Assembly: GCF_000384135.1 (NCBI RefSeq)
Contig: NZ_KB913028.1
Coordinates: forward strand, 1,143,351 to 1,207,350
DNA from: Succinispira mobilis DSM 6222
Lineage (GTDB): Bacteria > Bacillota > Negativicutes > Acidaminococcales > Succinispiraceae
Direction: 5' to 3'
DNA length: 64,000 bases
Both the position numbers and the translations under genes were made by a program. The notes under the pieces were generated by a model. The model saw only the letters and a program-made list of their open reading frames with translations. It did no database searches and had not been told where the DNA came from. Shown here piece by piece: positions 44,280-53,785 of this stretch (positions are counted from its first letter, which is position 1; every line of letters begins with the position of its first letter).

Positions 44280-45133
44280 TTAAGGGAAAACATATGGTTT
44301 TGCCAGCCATTTTTTGGTTGTTGATTTTTTTTGCGATTCCTTTGTTTTTTGTAGTGATTGTTTCTTTTATTGGAAGAACGCCTTACGGGCAACTAGTTTT
44401 TGAGTTCACCCTAAATAACTATTTAAGATTTTTAGAACCTCTCTACGTAGAAATATTCTTTCAAACAATTTTAGTTGCATTGGTAACTACAGTTGCTACA
44501 TTTTTATTAGGTTATCCACTAGCTTATACAATTGCACGCTTGACGGGCAAATATCAGCAAATTGGTTTGATTTTAGTTATGATTCCATTTTGGATTAACT
44601 TTCTAGTGCGTTCTTATGCTTGGGTTATAATTTTAAGAACGCAAGGAATTTTAAATACGTTTCTATTGCATATAGGAGTAATTGAGCAACCTTTGTCATT
44701 ATTGTACAACAGTAGTGCAGTAATGTTAGGAATGATATATGCGCTATTGCCATTTATGGTTTTGCCAATTTATGTTTCTATTGAACAACTAGATGGACGC
44801 TTATTAGAAGCAGCGTATGATTTAGGTGCCTCACCAGCTAAAACTTTTTTCAATATTACATTGCCACTTACTATGCCGGGCGTTGTGGCTGGTTCAATTT
44901 TAGTTTTTATATCTTCACTAGGAATGTTTGTAGTTCCAGATATTATGGGTGGTGCTAAATCAGCTTTGATTGGGAATGTAATTCAAAATCAATTTTTGTC
45001 TGCGCGTGATTGGCCATTTGGTTCAGCCCTATCGATTGTTCTTGCAGTTTTATCCTTGGTGCTAATAGTTTTATACAACAAAGCAACGAGCATGCAAAAA
45101 GGAGGGAAGAATAATGCGAACTTGGCGGCATAG
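44276..45133 (+). CDS. potB: Spermidine/putrescine ABC transporter permease PotB
   Basis: About 285 aa with six membrane helices and the inner-membrane permease EAA loop ([21 protein letters not shown]). Its ATG overlaps the potA stop by four bases (ATGA). Confidence 0.92.
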   Translation: MIKGKHMVLPAIFWLLIFFAIPLFFVVIVSFIGRTPYGQLVFEFTLNNYLRFLEPLYVEIFFQTILVALVTTVATFLLGYPLAYTIARLTGKYQQIGLILVMIPFWINFLVRSYAWVIILRTQGILNTFLLHIGVIEQPLSLLYNSSAVMLGMIYALLPFMVLPIYVSIEQLDGRLLEAAYDLGASPAKTFFNITLPLTMPGVVAGSILVFISSLGMFVVPDIMGGAKSALIGNVIQNQFLSARDWPFGSALSIVLAVLSLVLIVLYNKATSMQKGGKNNANLAA

Positions 45134-45914
45134 TGCTTTGATGGCTTATTCTATGGCTATCTTGGCTTTTCTTTATCTCCCAATGCTGATTTTGGCAATG
45201 TATTCTTTCAATGCATCGAGAATAAATGCAACTTGGACTGGGTGGACATTAGATTGGTATATGTCATTATTTGAAAATCGCCGTGTTTTAGATGCTTTAT
45301 TTAATAGTTTAATAATTGCTTTTTTTTCAACAATATTTTCTACTGGCCTAGGAACCATGGCCGCGTTAGCTTTGAAAAAATATAAATTTAAAATGAACAC
45401 GGCTGTTAATGCTTTGTTGTATATGCCAATTTTAATTCCTGAAATTGTTATGGGCTTATCATTATTAGTTTTATTTGCCCAGTTGCAAATGCCTTTAGGC
45501 AAATTCACTTTAATTTTGGCTCATATAACATTTTGTTTGTCTTTTGTAATTATTACGGTAAGTGCTCGCTTAGAAGGTATGAGTAGTGAACTAGAAGAAG
45601 CTGCTCAAGACCTTTATGCAACACCTTGGCAAACTTTTAGATATGTAACTTTGCCAATAATAATGCCAGGAATTATTGCAGGGGCGTTAATGGCTTTTAC
45701 TTTATCGATAGACGATTTTGTAATTAGTTTCTTTGTTGCAGGACCTAATTCAACAACTTTGCCATTATATATTTATGCTATGGTTAAACGAGGCATTACC
45801 CCCGAAATAAATGCACTATCGACAATTATGGTTTTATTTACAGTTTTACTTGTGGTAGGAGCACATTTTTTACAAGATGGATTTGCTGCAAGTAAGCATA
45901 GTAAAAAAAATTAA
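45114..45914 (+). CDS. potC: Spermidine/putrescine ABC transporter permease PotC
   Basis: A 266-aa permease with the EAA loop EEAAQDLYATPWQTFRYVTLP and FTLSIDDFVISFFVAG. AAAGGAGGG precedes its ATG, which lies within the end of potB. Confidence 0.92.
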   Translation: MRTWRHSALMAYSMAILAFLYLPMLILAMYSFNASRINATWTGWTLDWYMSLFENRRVLDALFNSLIIAFFSTIFSTGLGTMAALALKKYKFKMNTAVNALLYMPILIPEIVMGLSLLVLFAQLQMPLGKFTLILAHITFCLSFVIITVSARLEGMSSELEEAAQDLYATPWQTFRYVTLPIIMPGIIAGALMAFTLSIDDFVISFFVAGPNSTTLPLYIYAMVKRGITPEINALSTIMVLFTVLLVVGAHFLQDGFAASKHSKKN

Positions 45915-45974
45915 AGATTATTTGCTGTATAGCTGATAATAAATAATTAAATTTAAGGGGCTGATAATTGAGTT

Positions 45975-47048
45975 ATGAAAAAAAAGGGTTGTTTTTATTT
46001 ACTTTTATTGCTTATGTTTGCATTAGTTATTGCAGGATGCGGTGGTAATGTTAAGCAAGACAAGGTTAAAGACTCGAAAAGTAATAAAGTTTTGAATATT
46101 TATAGTTGGCCAGATATTTATAGTCCAGAACTGATTGCAGAGTTTGAGAAAAAGTATAATTGTAAGGTTAATTATGATGTGTTTGCTAATAATGAAGAAT
46201 TACTAGCTAAAATTCAAGCAGGTGGAGCACAATATGATTTAATCCAGCCTTCAGACTATATGGTCGCGACAATGATCAAATTAGGGTTACTAGAAGAGTT
46301 AAATAAGGATAAAATGCCCAATGTAAAAGTGCGTAATACACTTTTTAAGAAACCACCTTATGATCCAGAAGGTAAATATTCAGCTGTTTATACTTGGGGG
46401 ATTACTGGGATAGTTTATAATACTAAATATGTAAAAGAAACGCCTAGTAGTTGGGCAGATTTGTGGAAATCTGAGTATAAGGGTAGAACAATATTATTAA
46501 ATGATTCTCGTGAAGTTATTGGCATGGGACTTAAGAAAAATGGTTTTTCGAATAGTAGCCAAGACACTAATGAAATTAAATTAGCTGTTGATGACATAAA
46601 AAAATTAGCTCCTAATATCCTAGCGTTTGATACTGATACTATAAAACAAAAATTTATAGCTGAAGAAGCTTGGATAGGTACCATGTGGTCGGGAGATGCC
46701 ATATTTGCTAATCGAGATAACAAGAGCTTAGCTTTTGTTATTCCGAAAGAAAATGCTACAATTTGGGCTGATAATTTAGCGATACCTAAAGGTGCAAAAA
46801 ATAAAGAGTTAGCAGAAGCCTTTATAAATTTTGTTTTTGATAAAGAGCAGAGCATTAAAAATTACGAAGCTATTGGCTATATAAATCCAGATAAAGATGC
46901 GTTAGCATTACATTCTGAAAAATATAGAGATAATCCGATTGTTAAAACTAGTTTGGCTGCTATTGAAAATAGTGAATGGCTAGTGGATGTAGGTGGTCAA
47001 TTGCCACTTTATGATCGTTCTTGGACAGAAATTAAAACCGGCAAATAA
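45975..47048 (+). CDS. potD: Spermidine/putrescine-binding lipoprotein PotD
   Basis: A 357-aa lipoprotein (lipobox VIAGC at about 22) with the polyamine-binding protein pattern: NIYSWPDIYSPELIAEFEKKY, YDLIQPSDYMV and MWSGDAIFA. It delivers polyamines to PotABC. Confidence 0.93.
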   Translation: MKKKGCFYLLLLLMFALVIAGCGGNVKQDKVKDSKSNKVLNIYSWPDIYSPELIAEFEKKYNCKVNYDVFANNEELLAKIQAGGAQYDLIQPSDYMVATMIKLGLLEELNKDKMPNVKVRNTLFKKPPYDPEGKYSAVYTWGITGIVYNTKYVKETPSSWADLWKSEYKGRTILLNDSREVIGMGLKKNGFSNSSQDTNEIKLAVDDIKKLAPNILAFDTDTIKQKFIAEEAWIGTMWSGDAIFANRDNKSLAFVIPKENATIWADNLAIPKGAKNKELAEAFINFVFDKEQSIKNYEAIGYINPDKDALALHSEKYRDNPIVKTSLAAIENSEWLVDVGGQLPLYDRSWTEIKTGK

Positions 47049-47058
47049 GTTTTTCAGC

Positions 47059-47096
47059 AAGACTGTCTCAAAAAACTTTGAGACAGTCTTGTTTTT
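47059..47096 (+). terminator. Terminator of potABCD
   Basis: AAGACTGTCTCAAA pairs with TTTGAGACAGTCTT and is followed by GTTTTTCTTT. Confidence 0.9.
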
Positions 47097-47160
47097 CTTT
47101 ACCAAGCAAAAAAATATGTGATAGAATTAATGTTAGAATTTTAATATTAAGAGGTGCGAT

Positions 47161-47826
47161 ATGCAAAGTGATATGGATATGTTCGTAAGGATAATTACTT
47201 CCTGTATTTTAGGAGGTCTTATTGGTTTAGAGCGCGAACGGGGATTAAGGCCAGCAGGTTTTCGTACCCATATTTTGGTATGTACAGGTGCAACTTTAAT
47301 AACTTTAGTATCTATATATGGCTTTGTTGATTCTACCGGAGTGCGAGATCCGGCTAGAATTGCGGCACAAATAGTAAGCGGTATCGGATTTTTAGGTGCA
47401 GGGACAATTTTAAATAAAGGATCATCGGTAAAAGGATTAACAACAGCAGCAAGCCTGTGGATTGTAGCAGGAATAGGTATGGCAACAGGAGCTGGCATGT
47501 TAAAATTAGCCGCTGGAACAACATTATTAGTTTTAATTGTCTTGTTATCATTTGCCCACTTAGAGCGAGCTTATAAAATTTTTCGACCGCGCACTAAAGG
47601 AATTTTGAAAATCGTTGCTACTAAAGAAGGTTGTAACATTAATACTATTACTTCGCTTATAGAAGAATATGAAGCCACTATTAAAAGCATAGAAGTACAC
47701 GAGATTTTTTCAGAAAATCTCGTTGTTTTAGAAGTATTGTTAATATCTAGTGAGGAAGATATTAATGATATTTTAACAGAAATCGTAAAAATGCCTTGTG
47801 TTGAAAAAATAACTAGGTTGAGCTAA
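47161..47826 (+). CDS. mgtC: MgtC/SapB family membrane protein
   Basis: A 221-aa protein with four or five N-terminal helices and the MgtC signatures GGLIGLERERGLRPAGFRTH, GIGFLGAGTILNKG and GLTTAASLWIVAGIGMA. The C-terminal domain (about 145-221) is ACT-like. Family members help survival at low magnesium or modulate ATP synthase. AAGAGGTG precedes the ATG; polC starts three bases after its stop. Confidence 0.92.
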   Translation: MQSDMDMFVRIITSCILGGLIGLERERGLRPAGFRTHILVCTGATLITLVSIYGFVDSTGVRDPARIAAQIVSGIGFLGAGTILNKGSSVKGLTTAASLWIVAGIGMATGAGMLKLAAGTTLLVLIVLLSFAHLERAYKIFRPRTKGILKIVATKEGCNINTITSLIEEYEATIKSIEVHEIFSENLVVLEVLLISSEEDINDILTEIVKMPCVEKITRLS

Positions 47827-47829
47827 AGG

Positions 47830-50800
47830 ATGGCGGGAAAATTGCAAAATAGTTATTGTGTTTTACCAGATAATAATCTTGCTTTTTGGCAAATTATTGA
47901 AGAAATAGATATTCCAGAACGAATAAAAGTAATTTTGCGAAATAGTAAAATTGAAAAAGTGTATATTGATTCGCAAAGAAACGCCTGGAATATCTATACA
48001 TTAGTGGACGAACTAATTGATGAAATTAATCTAATTATAGTAGAGGATTATATAAAAGCAGGTTGTCAGCTGACTTCAGTTCGAATAAATCAAAAAGTCA
48101 GTAACGATGATTTGGAATTAGAAATAAAAGAACATATTGAAAAATATTTTAAAAATTATTGCCAACATAATTTACTTAAGCTAATGTTAGGCGATATTCG
48201 AATTAAATATCCGGAAATAGATATATTAGTTCGTGGAAGTTTTACAATAGATATTTTAAAAGAGCAAAAAGCAAACTTAGAAATACAGAATTACCTAAAA
48301 AAATTTTTTAAAAACGACTTGTTGATTAACTTTAAACAGCTATTAACTGAAGAAACCCCGAAGACCATAAAAGACGATAAAGAAACTATTAGCATCAGAC
48401 ACACTGCTAATGTTGTCAAAACGAATAGTGATTTAATATTTGGTAAGGTGTTTAAAGGTAATATTCGAGAAATAGCTGAAATTACACAAGAAGAGAGCCG
48501 GGTAGTAATTGCTGGCAAAATTAATAATTTGAAAATTTTAGAATTACGAACTAAGCGCATTCTACTTAGCTTTGATATCGTTGATAAAACTGACGGCTTG
48601 AGCTGTAAAATATTTTTTAAAGATAAACAGGAATATGAGCAACAAGCGCGAAAAATAAAAGCAGGATTGTTAGTTAAGGCTTTGGGCGACGTGCAACACG
48701 ATAAATTTGCAAAACAAGAACTAGTAATGACGGTAAAAGGATTACAATTGCTGCCAGAAACTCATCGAATAGACAATAGTATTAAAAAAAGAGTAGAATT
48801 ACATTTACACACCAAAATGAGTTCTTTAGATGCCTTAGTTTCTATAAAAGATTGCATAAAAACTGCAGCTAAATGGGGTCATAAAGCTATTGCAATAACA
48901 GATCATGGTGTTGTGCAGGCTTTCCCAGAGGCTTATGAAGTAGCTGCCAAAGAAAAAATTAAATTGATTTATGGAATGGAAGGTTATTTGTTTGAAGATG
49001 ATAATCCAGGAAAGTATTGGCATATTATAATTCTAGCTAAAAATGAAATTGGCTTAAGAAACTTATACAGATTGGTATCATTGTCTCATTTAAAGTATTT
49101 GTACAAACGTCCAAGAATTCCAAGAAGTATTTTACAAGAATACAGAGAAGGATTAATTTTAGGTTCAGCTTGTGAAGCCGGTGAGTTATATCAAGCATTA
49201 CTTAAAAATTTAGATAATGATAAGATAGATGCTATAGCTAATTTTTATGACTATCTAGAAATTCAACCAATCGCTAATAATAGTTTTATGATCCGTAAGG
49301 GTATTGTTGAGAACGAAGAAAAGCTGTATGAATTAAATAAAGAAATATGTGCTTTGGGTAAAAGGCTAAATAAAAAAGTGGTTGCAACCTGTGATGTGCA
49401 CTTTTTAAACCCAGAAGATGAAATTTTTCGAAGAATTCTAATGGCTGGACAAGGGTATAGTGATGCTGAGTTTCAACCACCTCTATATTTACGCACGACA
49501 GAAGAAATGTTACAAGAATTTGCCTACTTAGGAGAGGAGTTAGCGCAAGAAGTTGTAGTAGAAAATACACAGGCAATAGCTGCGGAAATTGACGATTTCA
49601 AGCCGATTCCAGATGAACTATACTCTCCTAAAATAGATGGAGCCGAAGAAGCTGTACGCGATATGTCATATCTTTCGGCGGAAAAACTGTATGCTTATCA
49701 AGGAGAACTGCCAGAGATTGTAAAAGAGCGACTAGAGCAAGAATTGAATTCAATAATCAATAATGGTTTTGCGGTTTTATATTTGATAGCGCACAAATTG
49801 GTTAAAAAATCTTTGGATGATGGTTATTTAGTAGGTTCGAGAGGTTCGGTTGGATCATCATTTGTTGCTACTATGATGAATATTACTGAAGTAAATCCGC
49901 TTTCACCACATTGGCATTGTAGTAAATGTAAATATAGTGAATTTTTAACGGATGGTAGCTATGCTTCGGGGTTTGATTTGCCTGAAAAAAACTGTCCACA
50001 TTGCCAAATATCTATGATTAGAAATGGTCATGATATTCCTTTTGCGGTTTTTATGGGCTTTCACGGAGATAAAGTTCCTGATATTGATTTAAATTTTTCT
50101 GGGGACTATCAGCCTAATGCTCATAAATATACGGAAGAACTATTTGGTCGAGATAATGTATTTCGTGCAGGCACAATATCAACTTTAGCCGATAAAACAG
50201 CATATGGTTTTGTGAAGAAATATTATGAAAGCAGTGGAATTCAGGCACGTGAAGCAAAAACTAATGCTTTGGTAAGTGGTTGTACTGGTGTTAAGCGAAC
50301 CACTGGTCAACATCCTGGGGGGATAATGGTAGTGCCTAGAGATATGGATATTCATTACTTTACGCCCATTCAACGTCCAGCTGATGATAAAGAGTCTAAT
50401 ACTATTACCACTCATTTTGATTATCATTCAATTAGTAGTAGGTTAGTTAAACTTGATATTTTAGGGCATGATGATCCGACTGTCATTAGAATGCTCGAAG
50501 ACATTACAGGGATAGATGCAATGCAAATTCCAGTAGGGGACGAAGCTACGATGTCTTTATTTTATTCTTGTGAGGCGTTAGGTATTAAAGCAGGTGATAT
50601 TAATTCTAGTGTAGGTACTTTTGGCATACCTGAGTTTGGAACTAAGTTTGTTCGACAAATGCTGGAAGATATTAAGCCCAATAAATTTAGTCAGCTTGTG
50701 CGTGTAAGTGGATTTTCTCACGGAACCGATGTTTGGTTGAATAATGCCCAGGATATAATAAGAAATAAAGTAGCGGATGTTTCAGAGACTATTTCGGCGC

Positions 50801-51501
50801 GGGATGACATTATGGTATATCTTATTCAAAAAGGGGTAGAAAATAGCCTGGCTTTTAAAATTATGGAGAATGTACGCAAGGGCAAAGGGGTTTCCCCTGA
50901 ACAAGCAGAAGAAATGCGTCGAAATAATGTTCCGGATTGGTATATTGACTCATGTAATAAGATAAAATATATGTTTCCTAAAGCCCATGCTGTTGCATAT
51001 GTTTTAATGGCTTATCGGATTGCGTATTGCAAAGTTCATTATCCGCTTGCATTTTATGCAGCATATTTTAGTATTAGGGCAGATGAATTTGATGCGGCTA
51101 TAATTACTAAAGGCAAAGACGTTATAAAAACCAATATTAGGATAATAGAACAAAAAGGCAATGATGCTACTACTAAAGAGAAGAGTTTGTTGACTATTCT
51201 AGAATTAGCTTTAGAGATGTTGGTTAGGGGGTTTAACTTTAAAAAAATTGATTTATATCGCTCTGATTCTAAAAAATTTTTAATTGAAGAAAACAGCTTA
51301 TTGCCACCTTTATCAGCTTTGCAAGGTGTGGGCAGTAATGCTGCTATAAATATAGTCGCAGCCAGAGAACATGGTGAGTTTTCTTCTAAAGAAGATGTTG
51401 CAACCAGAGCAAAAGTTAGTAAAACTGTTATCGAAAAATTAACAGAGCATGGAGCCTTGGATGAATTACCAGATACAAACCAATTGACATTGTTTGCTTA
51501 A
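47830..51501 (+). CDS. polC: DNA polymerase III alpha subunit PolC lacking the exonuclease domain
   Basis: A 1223-aa Gram-positive-type replicative polymerase. In order: N-terminal domain, OB fold (about 210-310), PHP domain starting VELHLHTKMSSLDA (about 323), then polymerase core with LVGSRGSVGSSF, zinc cysteines CSKCKYSEF/CPHC, PDIDLNFSG, GCTGVKRTTGQHPGG and HFDYHS, and a C-terminus ending in NQLTLFA. The 3'-5' exonuclease normally inserted in the PHP domain is absent: the sequence passes from YGMEGYLFEDDNPG straight to WHIIILAKNEIGLRNLY near residue 390. This fits the length, about 215 shorter than the Bacillus protein. ATG 47830 has AAAGG directly adjacent; TTG 47842 is an alternative start. 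Confidence 0.95.
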   Translation: MAGKLQNSYCVLPDNNLAFWQIIEEIDIPERIKVILRNSKIEKVYIDSQRNAWNIYTLVDELIDEINLIIVEDYIKAGCQLTSVRINQKVSNDDLELEIKEHIEKYFKNYCQHNLLKLMLGDIRIKYPEIDILVRGSFTIDILKEQKANLEIQNYLKKFFKNDLLINFKQLLTEETPKTIKDDKETISIRHTANVVKTNSDLIFGKVFKGNIREIAEITQEESRVVIAGKINNLKILELRTKRILLSFDIVDKTDGLSCKIFFKDKQEYEQQARKIKAGLLVKALGDVQHDKFAKQELVMTVKGLQLLPETHRIDNSIKKRVELHLHTKMSSLDALVSIKDCIKTAAKWGHKAIAITDHGVVQAFPEAYEVAAKEKIKLIYGMEGYLFEDDNPGKYWHIIILAKNEIGLRNLYRLVSLSHLKYLYKRPRIPRSILQEYREGLILGSACEAGELYQALLKNLDNDKIDAIANFYDYLEIQPIANNSFMIRKGIVENEEKLYELNKEICALGKRLNKKVVATCDVHFLNPEDEIFRRILMAGQGYSDAEFQPPLYLRTTEEMLQEFAYLGEELAQEVVVENTQAIAAEIDDFKPIPDELYSPKIDGAEEAVRDMSYLSAEKLYAYQGELPEIVKERLEQELNSIINNGFAVLYLIAHKLVKKSLDDGYLVGSRGSVGSSFVATMMNITEVNPLSPHWHCSKCKYSEFLTDGSYASGFDLPEKNCPHCQISMIRNGHDIPFAVFMGFHGDKVPDIDLNFSGDYQPNAHKYTEELFGRDNVFRAGTISTLADKTAYGFVKKYYESSGIQAREAKTNALVSGCTGVKRTTGQHPGGIMVVPRDMDIHYFTPIQRPADDKESNTITTHFDYHSISSRLVKLDILGHDDPTVIRMLEDITGIDAMQIPVGDEATMSLFYSCEALGIKAGDINSSVGTFGIPEFGTKFVRQMLEDIKPNKFSQLVRVSGFSHGTDVWLNNAQDIIRNKVADVSETISARDDIMVYLIQKGVENSLAFKIMENVRKGKGVSPEQAEEMRRNNVPDWYIDSCNKIKYMFPKAHAVAYVLMAYRIAYCKVHYPLAFYAAYFSIRADEFDAAIITKGKDVIKTNIRIIEQKGNDATTKEKSLLTILELALEMLVRGFNFKKIDLYRSDSKKFLIEENSLLPPLSALQGVGSNAAINIVAAREHGEFSSKEDVATRAKVSKTVIEKLTEHGALDELPDTNQLTLFA

Positions 51502-51526
51502 AGGCAAATTAAAATGCTAGTATCAC

Positions 51527-51555
51527 TTGTAAAGCATTTTTAAAAGTGATATAAT
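51527..51555 (+). promoter_or_regulatory. Promoter of the rimP-nusA-infB operon
   Basis: TTGTAA (51527-51532), 17-base spacer, TATAAT (51550-51555), about 85 bases before the rimP start. Confidence 0.75.
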
Positions 51556-51584
51556 TACTATAAGTTTATTAATGATTTTTTCTT

Positions 51585-51612
51585 GAAAGAGTGGGTTTTT
51601 ACCCACTCTTTC
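51585..51612 (+). other. Leader hairpin before rimP
   Basis: A perfect 12-bp stem (GAAAGAGTGGGT and complement, loop TTTT) in the 5' leader of the operon. There is no T-tract after it, so it is not a plain terminator. Similar short GC-rich hairpins often precede rimP in Firmicutes; it may serve NusA-linked autoregulation or processing. Confidence 0.6.
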
Positions 51613-51641
51613 AGCTTAGATAATTATATTAAGGGGAAGTG

Positions 51642-52106
51642 ATGCTTTTGAAGCGAGAACAGATCGAACAGTTTATTGAAGAATTTGTTCAAGAAAAAAT
51701 TAAAAACACAGAATTGGAATTAGTAGATGTTGAGTATGTGAGGGAACGAGATTGGTTTTTAAGAGTATATCTCGATAAAGAAGGTGGCTTAGAAATTGAG
51801 GATTGTCAATATATAAGTGAATTGCTCACAGAATACTTGGATGTTAAAGATCCAATAAAAGATAAATATTATTTAGAAGTTTCTTCGCCCGGCTTAGATA
51901 GACAACTAAAAAAAGCGAGAGATTTTGTAAGACATAAGGGACAAAAAATTGATATCATGTTTTTCAAACCACAAGCAGGTATTAAGAAGCTTGTGGGAAT
52001 TTTAGGTGATGTGAATGAAGAATTCCTAGAAGTACAAACTGAGGACAAAACAGAAAAACTATCAAGAAGCCTTATTGCTAGTGTAAGACTGCATATAGAC
52101 TTTTAG
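51642..52106 (+). CDS. rimP: Ribosome maturation factor RimP
   Basis: About 154 aa, with ELVDVEYVRERDWFLRVYLDKEGG and YYLEVSSPGLDRQLKK, the RimP signature. It assists 30S assembly. ATG 51642 lies five bases after AAGGGG; GTG 51639 and TTG 51648 are also possible. First gene of the operon to ribF. Confidence 0.93.
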   Translation: MLLKREQIEQFIEEFVQEKIKNTELELVDVEYVRERDWFLRVYLDKEGGLEIEDCQYISELLTEYLDVKDPIKDKYYLEVSSPGLDRQLKKARDFVRHKGQKIDIMFFKPQAGIKKLVGILGDVNEEFLEVQTEDKTEKLSRSLIASVRLHIDF

Positions 52107-52136
52107 AATAATAAAAATAGTAGGGGGAAATTTGTA

Positions 52137-53201
52137 GTGAATTCAGAATTCATTTTGGCAGTTAGGGAATTAGCAAAAGAAAAAGGTGTTAGCGAGGATA
52201 TGCTGTTTGAAGCTGTTGAAGCAGCAATACATTCTGCTTATAAAAAGAATTTTGGTGCAGGACAAGCTGTACGTGTAGTTTTAGATAGAGATAACGGCGC
52301 TTTAAAAGTTTATTCACGTAAAGAAGTAGCATCTATCGTTTTAGATAAAAATAATCAAATTTCTGAAGAGGAAGCTAAAAACATTGATCCAAGATATCAA
52401 GTTGGTGATATTGTAGAACGAGAAATACACTTGAAGGATTTCGGAAGATTGGCCGCTCAAAATGCTAAGCAAGTTGTTGTTCAAAGGATTAGAGAAGCTG
52501 AGCGTGGCAAGGTTTTTGAAGAATATCATAATAGAGAAAATGATATTGTAACAGGCGTAGTACAACGTGTTGAACAAAAGACTGTTTACATTGATTTAGG
52601 GAAAGCTGAAGCAATTTTAATTCCAAATGAGCAAATTCCTGGAGAAACATTCAAAAATTCGGACCGTATAAAAACATACATAATTGAGGTTAAAAAAACC
52701 AGTAAAAATACTCAAATTATGGTTTCGCGTACGCATCCTGGTTTACTAAAAAGATTATTTGAATTAGAAGTCCCAGAAATAAAAGAAGGTGTAGTAGAGA
52801 TTAAGTCTGTGGCTCGTGAACCAGGGTTACGTTCGAAAGTTTCTGTATATACTCGTGATGAGAATGTAGATCCAGTTGGCTCATGTGTAGGTCACAAAGG
52901 GTTGCGCGTTCAAACTATCGTAAATGAATTACGTGGTGAAAAAATTGACATAGTAAAGTATGATCAAGATCCTAAAATCTATATTTCTAATGCTTTAAGT
53001 CCAGCAAAAGTATTATTAGTAGATGTCAACGAAGCAGAAAAAGCTTGCAGAGTAGTAGTTCCAGATTACCAATTATCCTTGGCTATTGGCAAGGAAGGAC
53101 AAAATGCCAGATTAGCGGCCAAATTGACAGGTTGGAAAATTGACATCAAAAGTGAATCACAGGCTCAGGCAGAAGGGGTTGAGCTAAGTTATGAAGCCTA
53201 A
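52137..53201 (+). CDS. nusA: Transcription termination/antitermination factor NusA
   Basis: A 354-aa protein from GTG with GGGGG upstream. N-terminal RNA-polymerase-binding domain (to about 125), S1 domain (about 133-200; [18 protein letters not shown]) and two KH domains ([23 protein letters not shown] and [19 protein letters not shown]). No C-terminal acidic repeats, as usual in Firmicutes. Confidence 0.95.
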   Translation: MNSEFILAVRELAKEKGVSEDMLFEAVEAAIHSAYKKNFGAGQAVRVVLDRDNGALKVYSRKEVASIVLDKNNQISEEEAKNIDPRYQVGDIVEREIHLKDFGRLAAQNAKQVVVQRIREAERGKVFEEYHNRENDIVTGVVQRVEQKTVYIDLGKAEAILIPNEQIPGETFKNSDRIKTYIIEVKKTSKNTQIMVSRTHPGLLKRLFELEVPEIKEGVVEIKSVAREPGLRSKVSVYTRDENVDPVGSCVGHKGLRVQTIVNELRGEKIDIVKYDQDPKIYISNALSPAKVLLVDVNEAEKACRVVVPDYQLSLAIGKEGQNARLAAKLTGWKIDIKSESQAQAEGVELSYEA

Positions 53202-53469
53202 AAAAATACCGCAACGAATGTGCATTGCTTGCCAAGAGATGAAGAATAAAAAAGAACTTATTCGAGTAGTGCGAATTCCTACTGCTGAAGTTCAAGTTGA
53301 TCTTTCGGGAAAAAAATCAGGGCGTGGCGCATATGTTTGTCTTAATAAATTGTGCATAGAAAAAGCCAGAAAAGAAAAACGCTTAGAACGTGTTTTAAAA
53401 GAAGAAGTTCCAGCAGAGATTTATACACAACTACTGGAACTAACTGAGGTAGAAGATGCAAAAAACTAA
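53191..53469 (+). CDS. rnpM: YlxR/RnpM, RNase P modulator family
   Basis: A 92-aa protein with RMCIACQEMKNKKELIRVVR and SGRGAYVCLNKLC, the YlxR signature with paired cysteines. It overlaps the nusA end by 11 bases and the next gene by 14. Confidence 0.92.
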   Translation: MKPKKIPQRMCIACQEMKNKKELIRVVRIPTAEVQVDLSGKKSGRGAYVCLNKLCIEKARKEKRLERVLKEEVPAEIYTQLLELTEVEDAKN

Positions 53470-53764
53470 AGCTGCACTAGGCCTTGCGCAAAAAGCGGGG
53501 AAACTTGCATCTGGAGATACAAGCGTGGACAATGCTATTAAAACCGGTAAGGCAAAATTATTAATTATAGCTACAGATGTAGCGTTTAATACTAAGAAAA
53601 ATTTAAAACTATTAGCAGAAAGATATTCAATTCCTGCATATGAAATACTTACCAAAGAAGAACTTGGTTCGGCTATTGGTAGAGCTCAACGTGCTTGTAT
53701 TGCTGTATTAGATGCTAATTTTGTAAAAATGATTGTTAACAGTATTAGTCAAAGAGTTGATTAA
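53456..53764 (+). CDS. YlxQ, L7Ae-family RNA-binding protein
   Basis: A 102-aa protein of the ribosomal L7Ae/L30e fold: LGLAQKAGKLASGDTSVDNA, LLIIATDVAFNTKKNL and ELGSAIGRAQRACIAVLD. It sits in its standard place between ylxR and infB. Confidence 0.92.
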   Translation: MQKTKAALGLAQKAGKLASGDTSVDNAIKTGKAKLLIIATDVAFNTKKNLKLLAERYSIPAYEILTKEELGSAIGRAQRACIAVLDANFVKMIVNSISQRVD

Positions 53765-53785
53765 TATAATTTTGGGGGTGGACGG

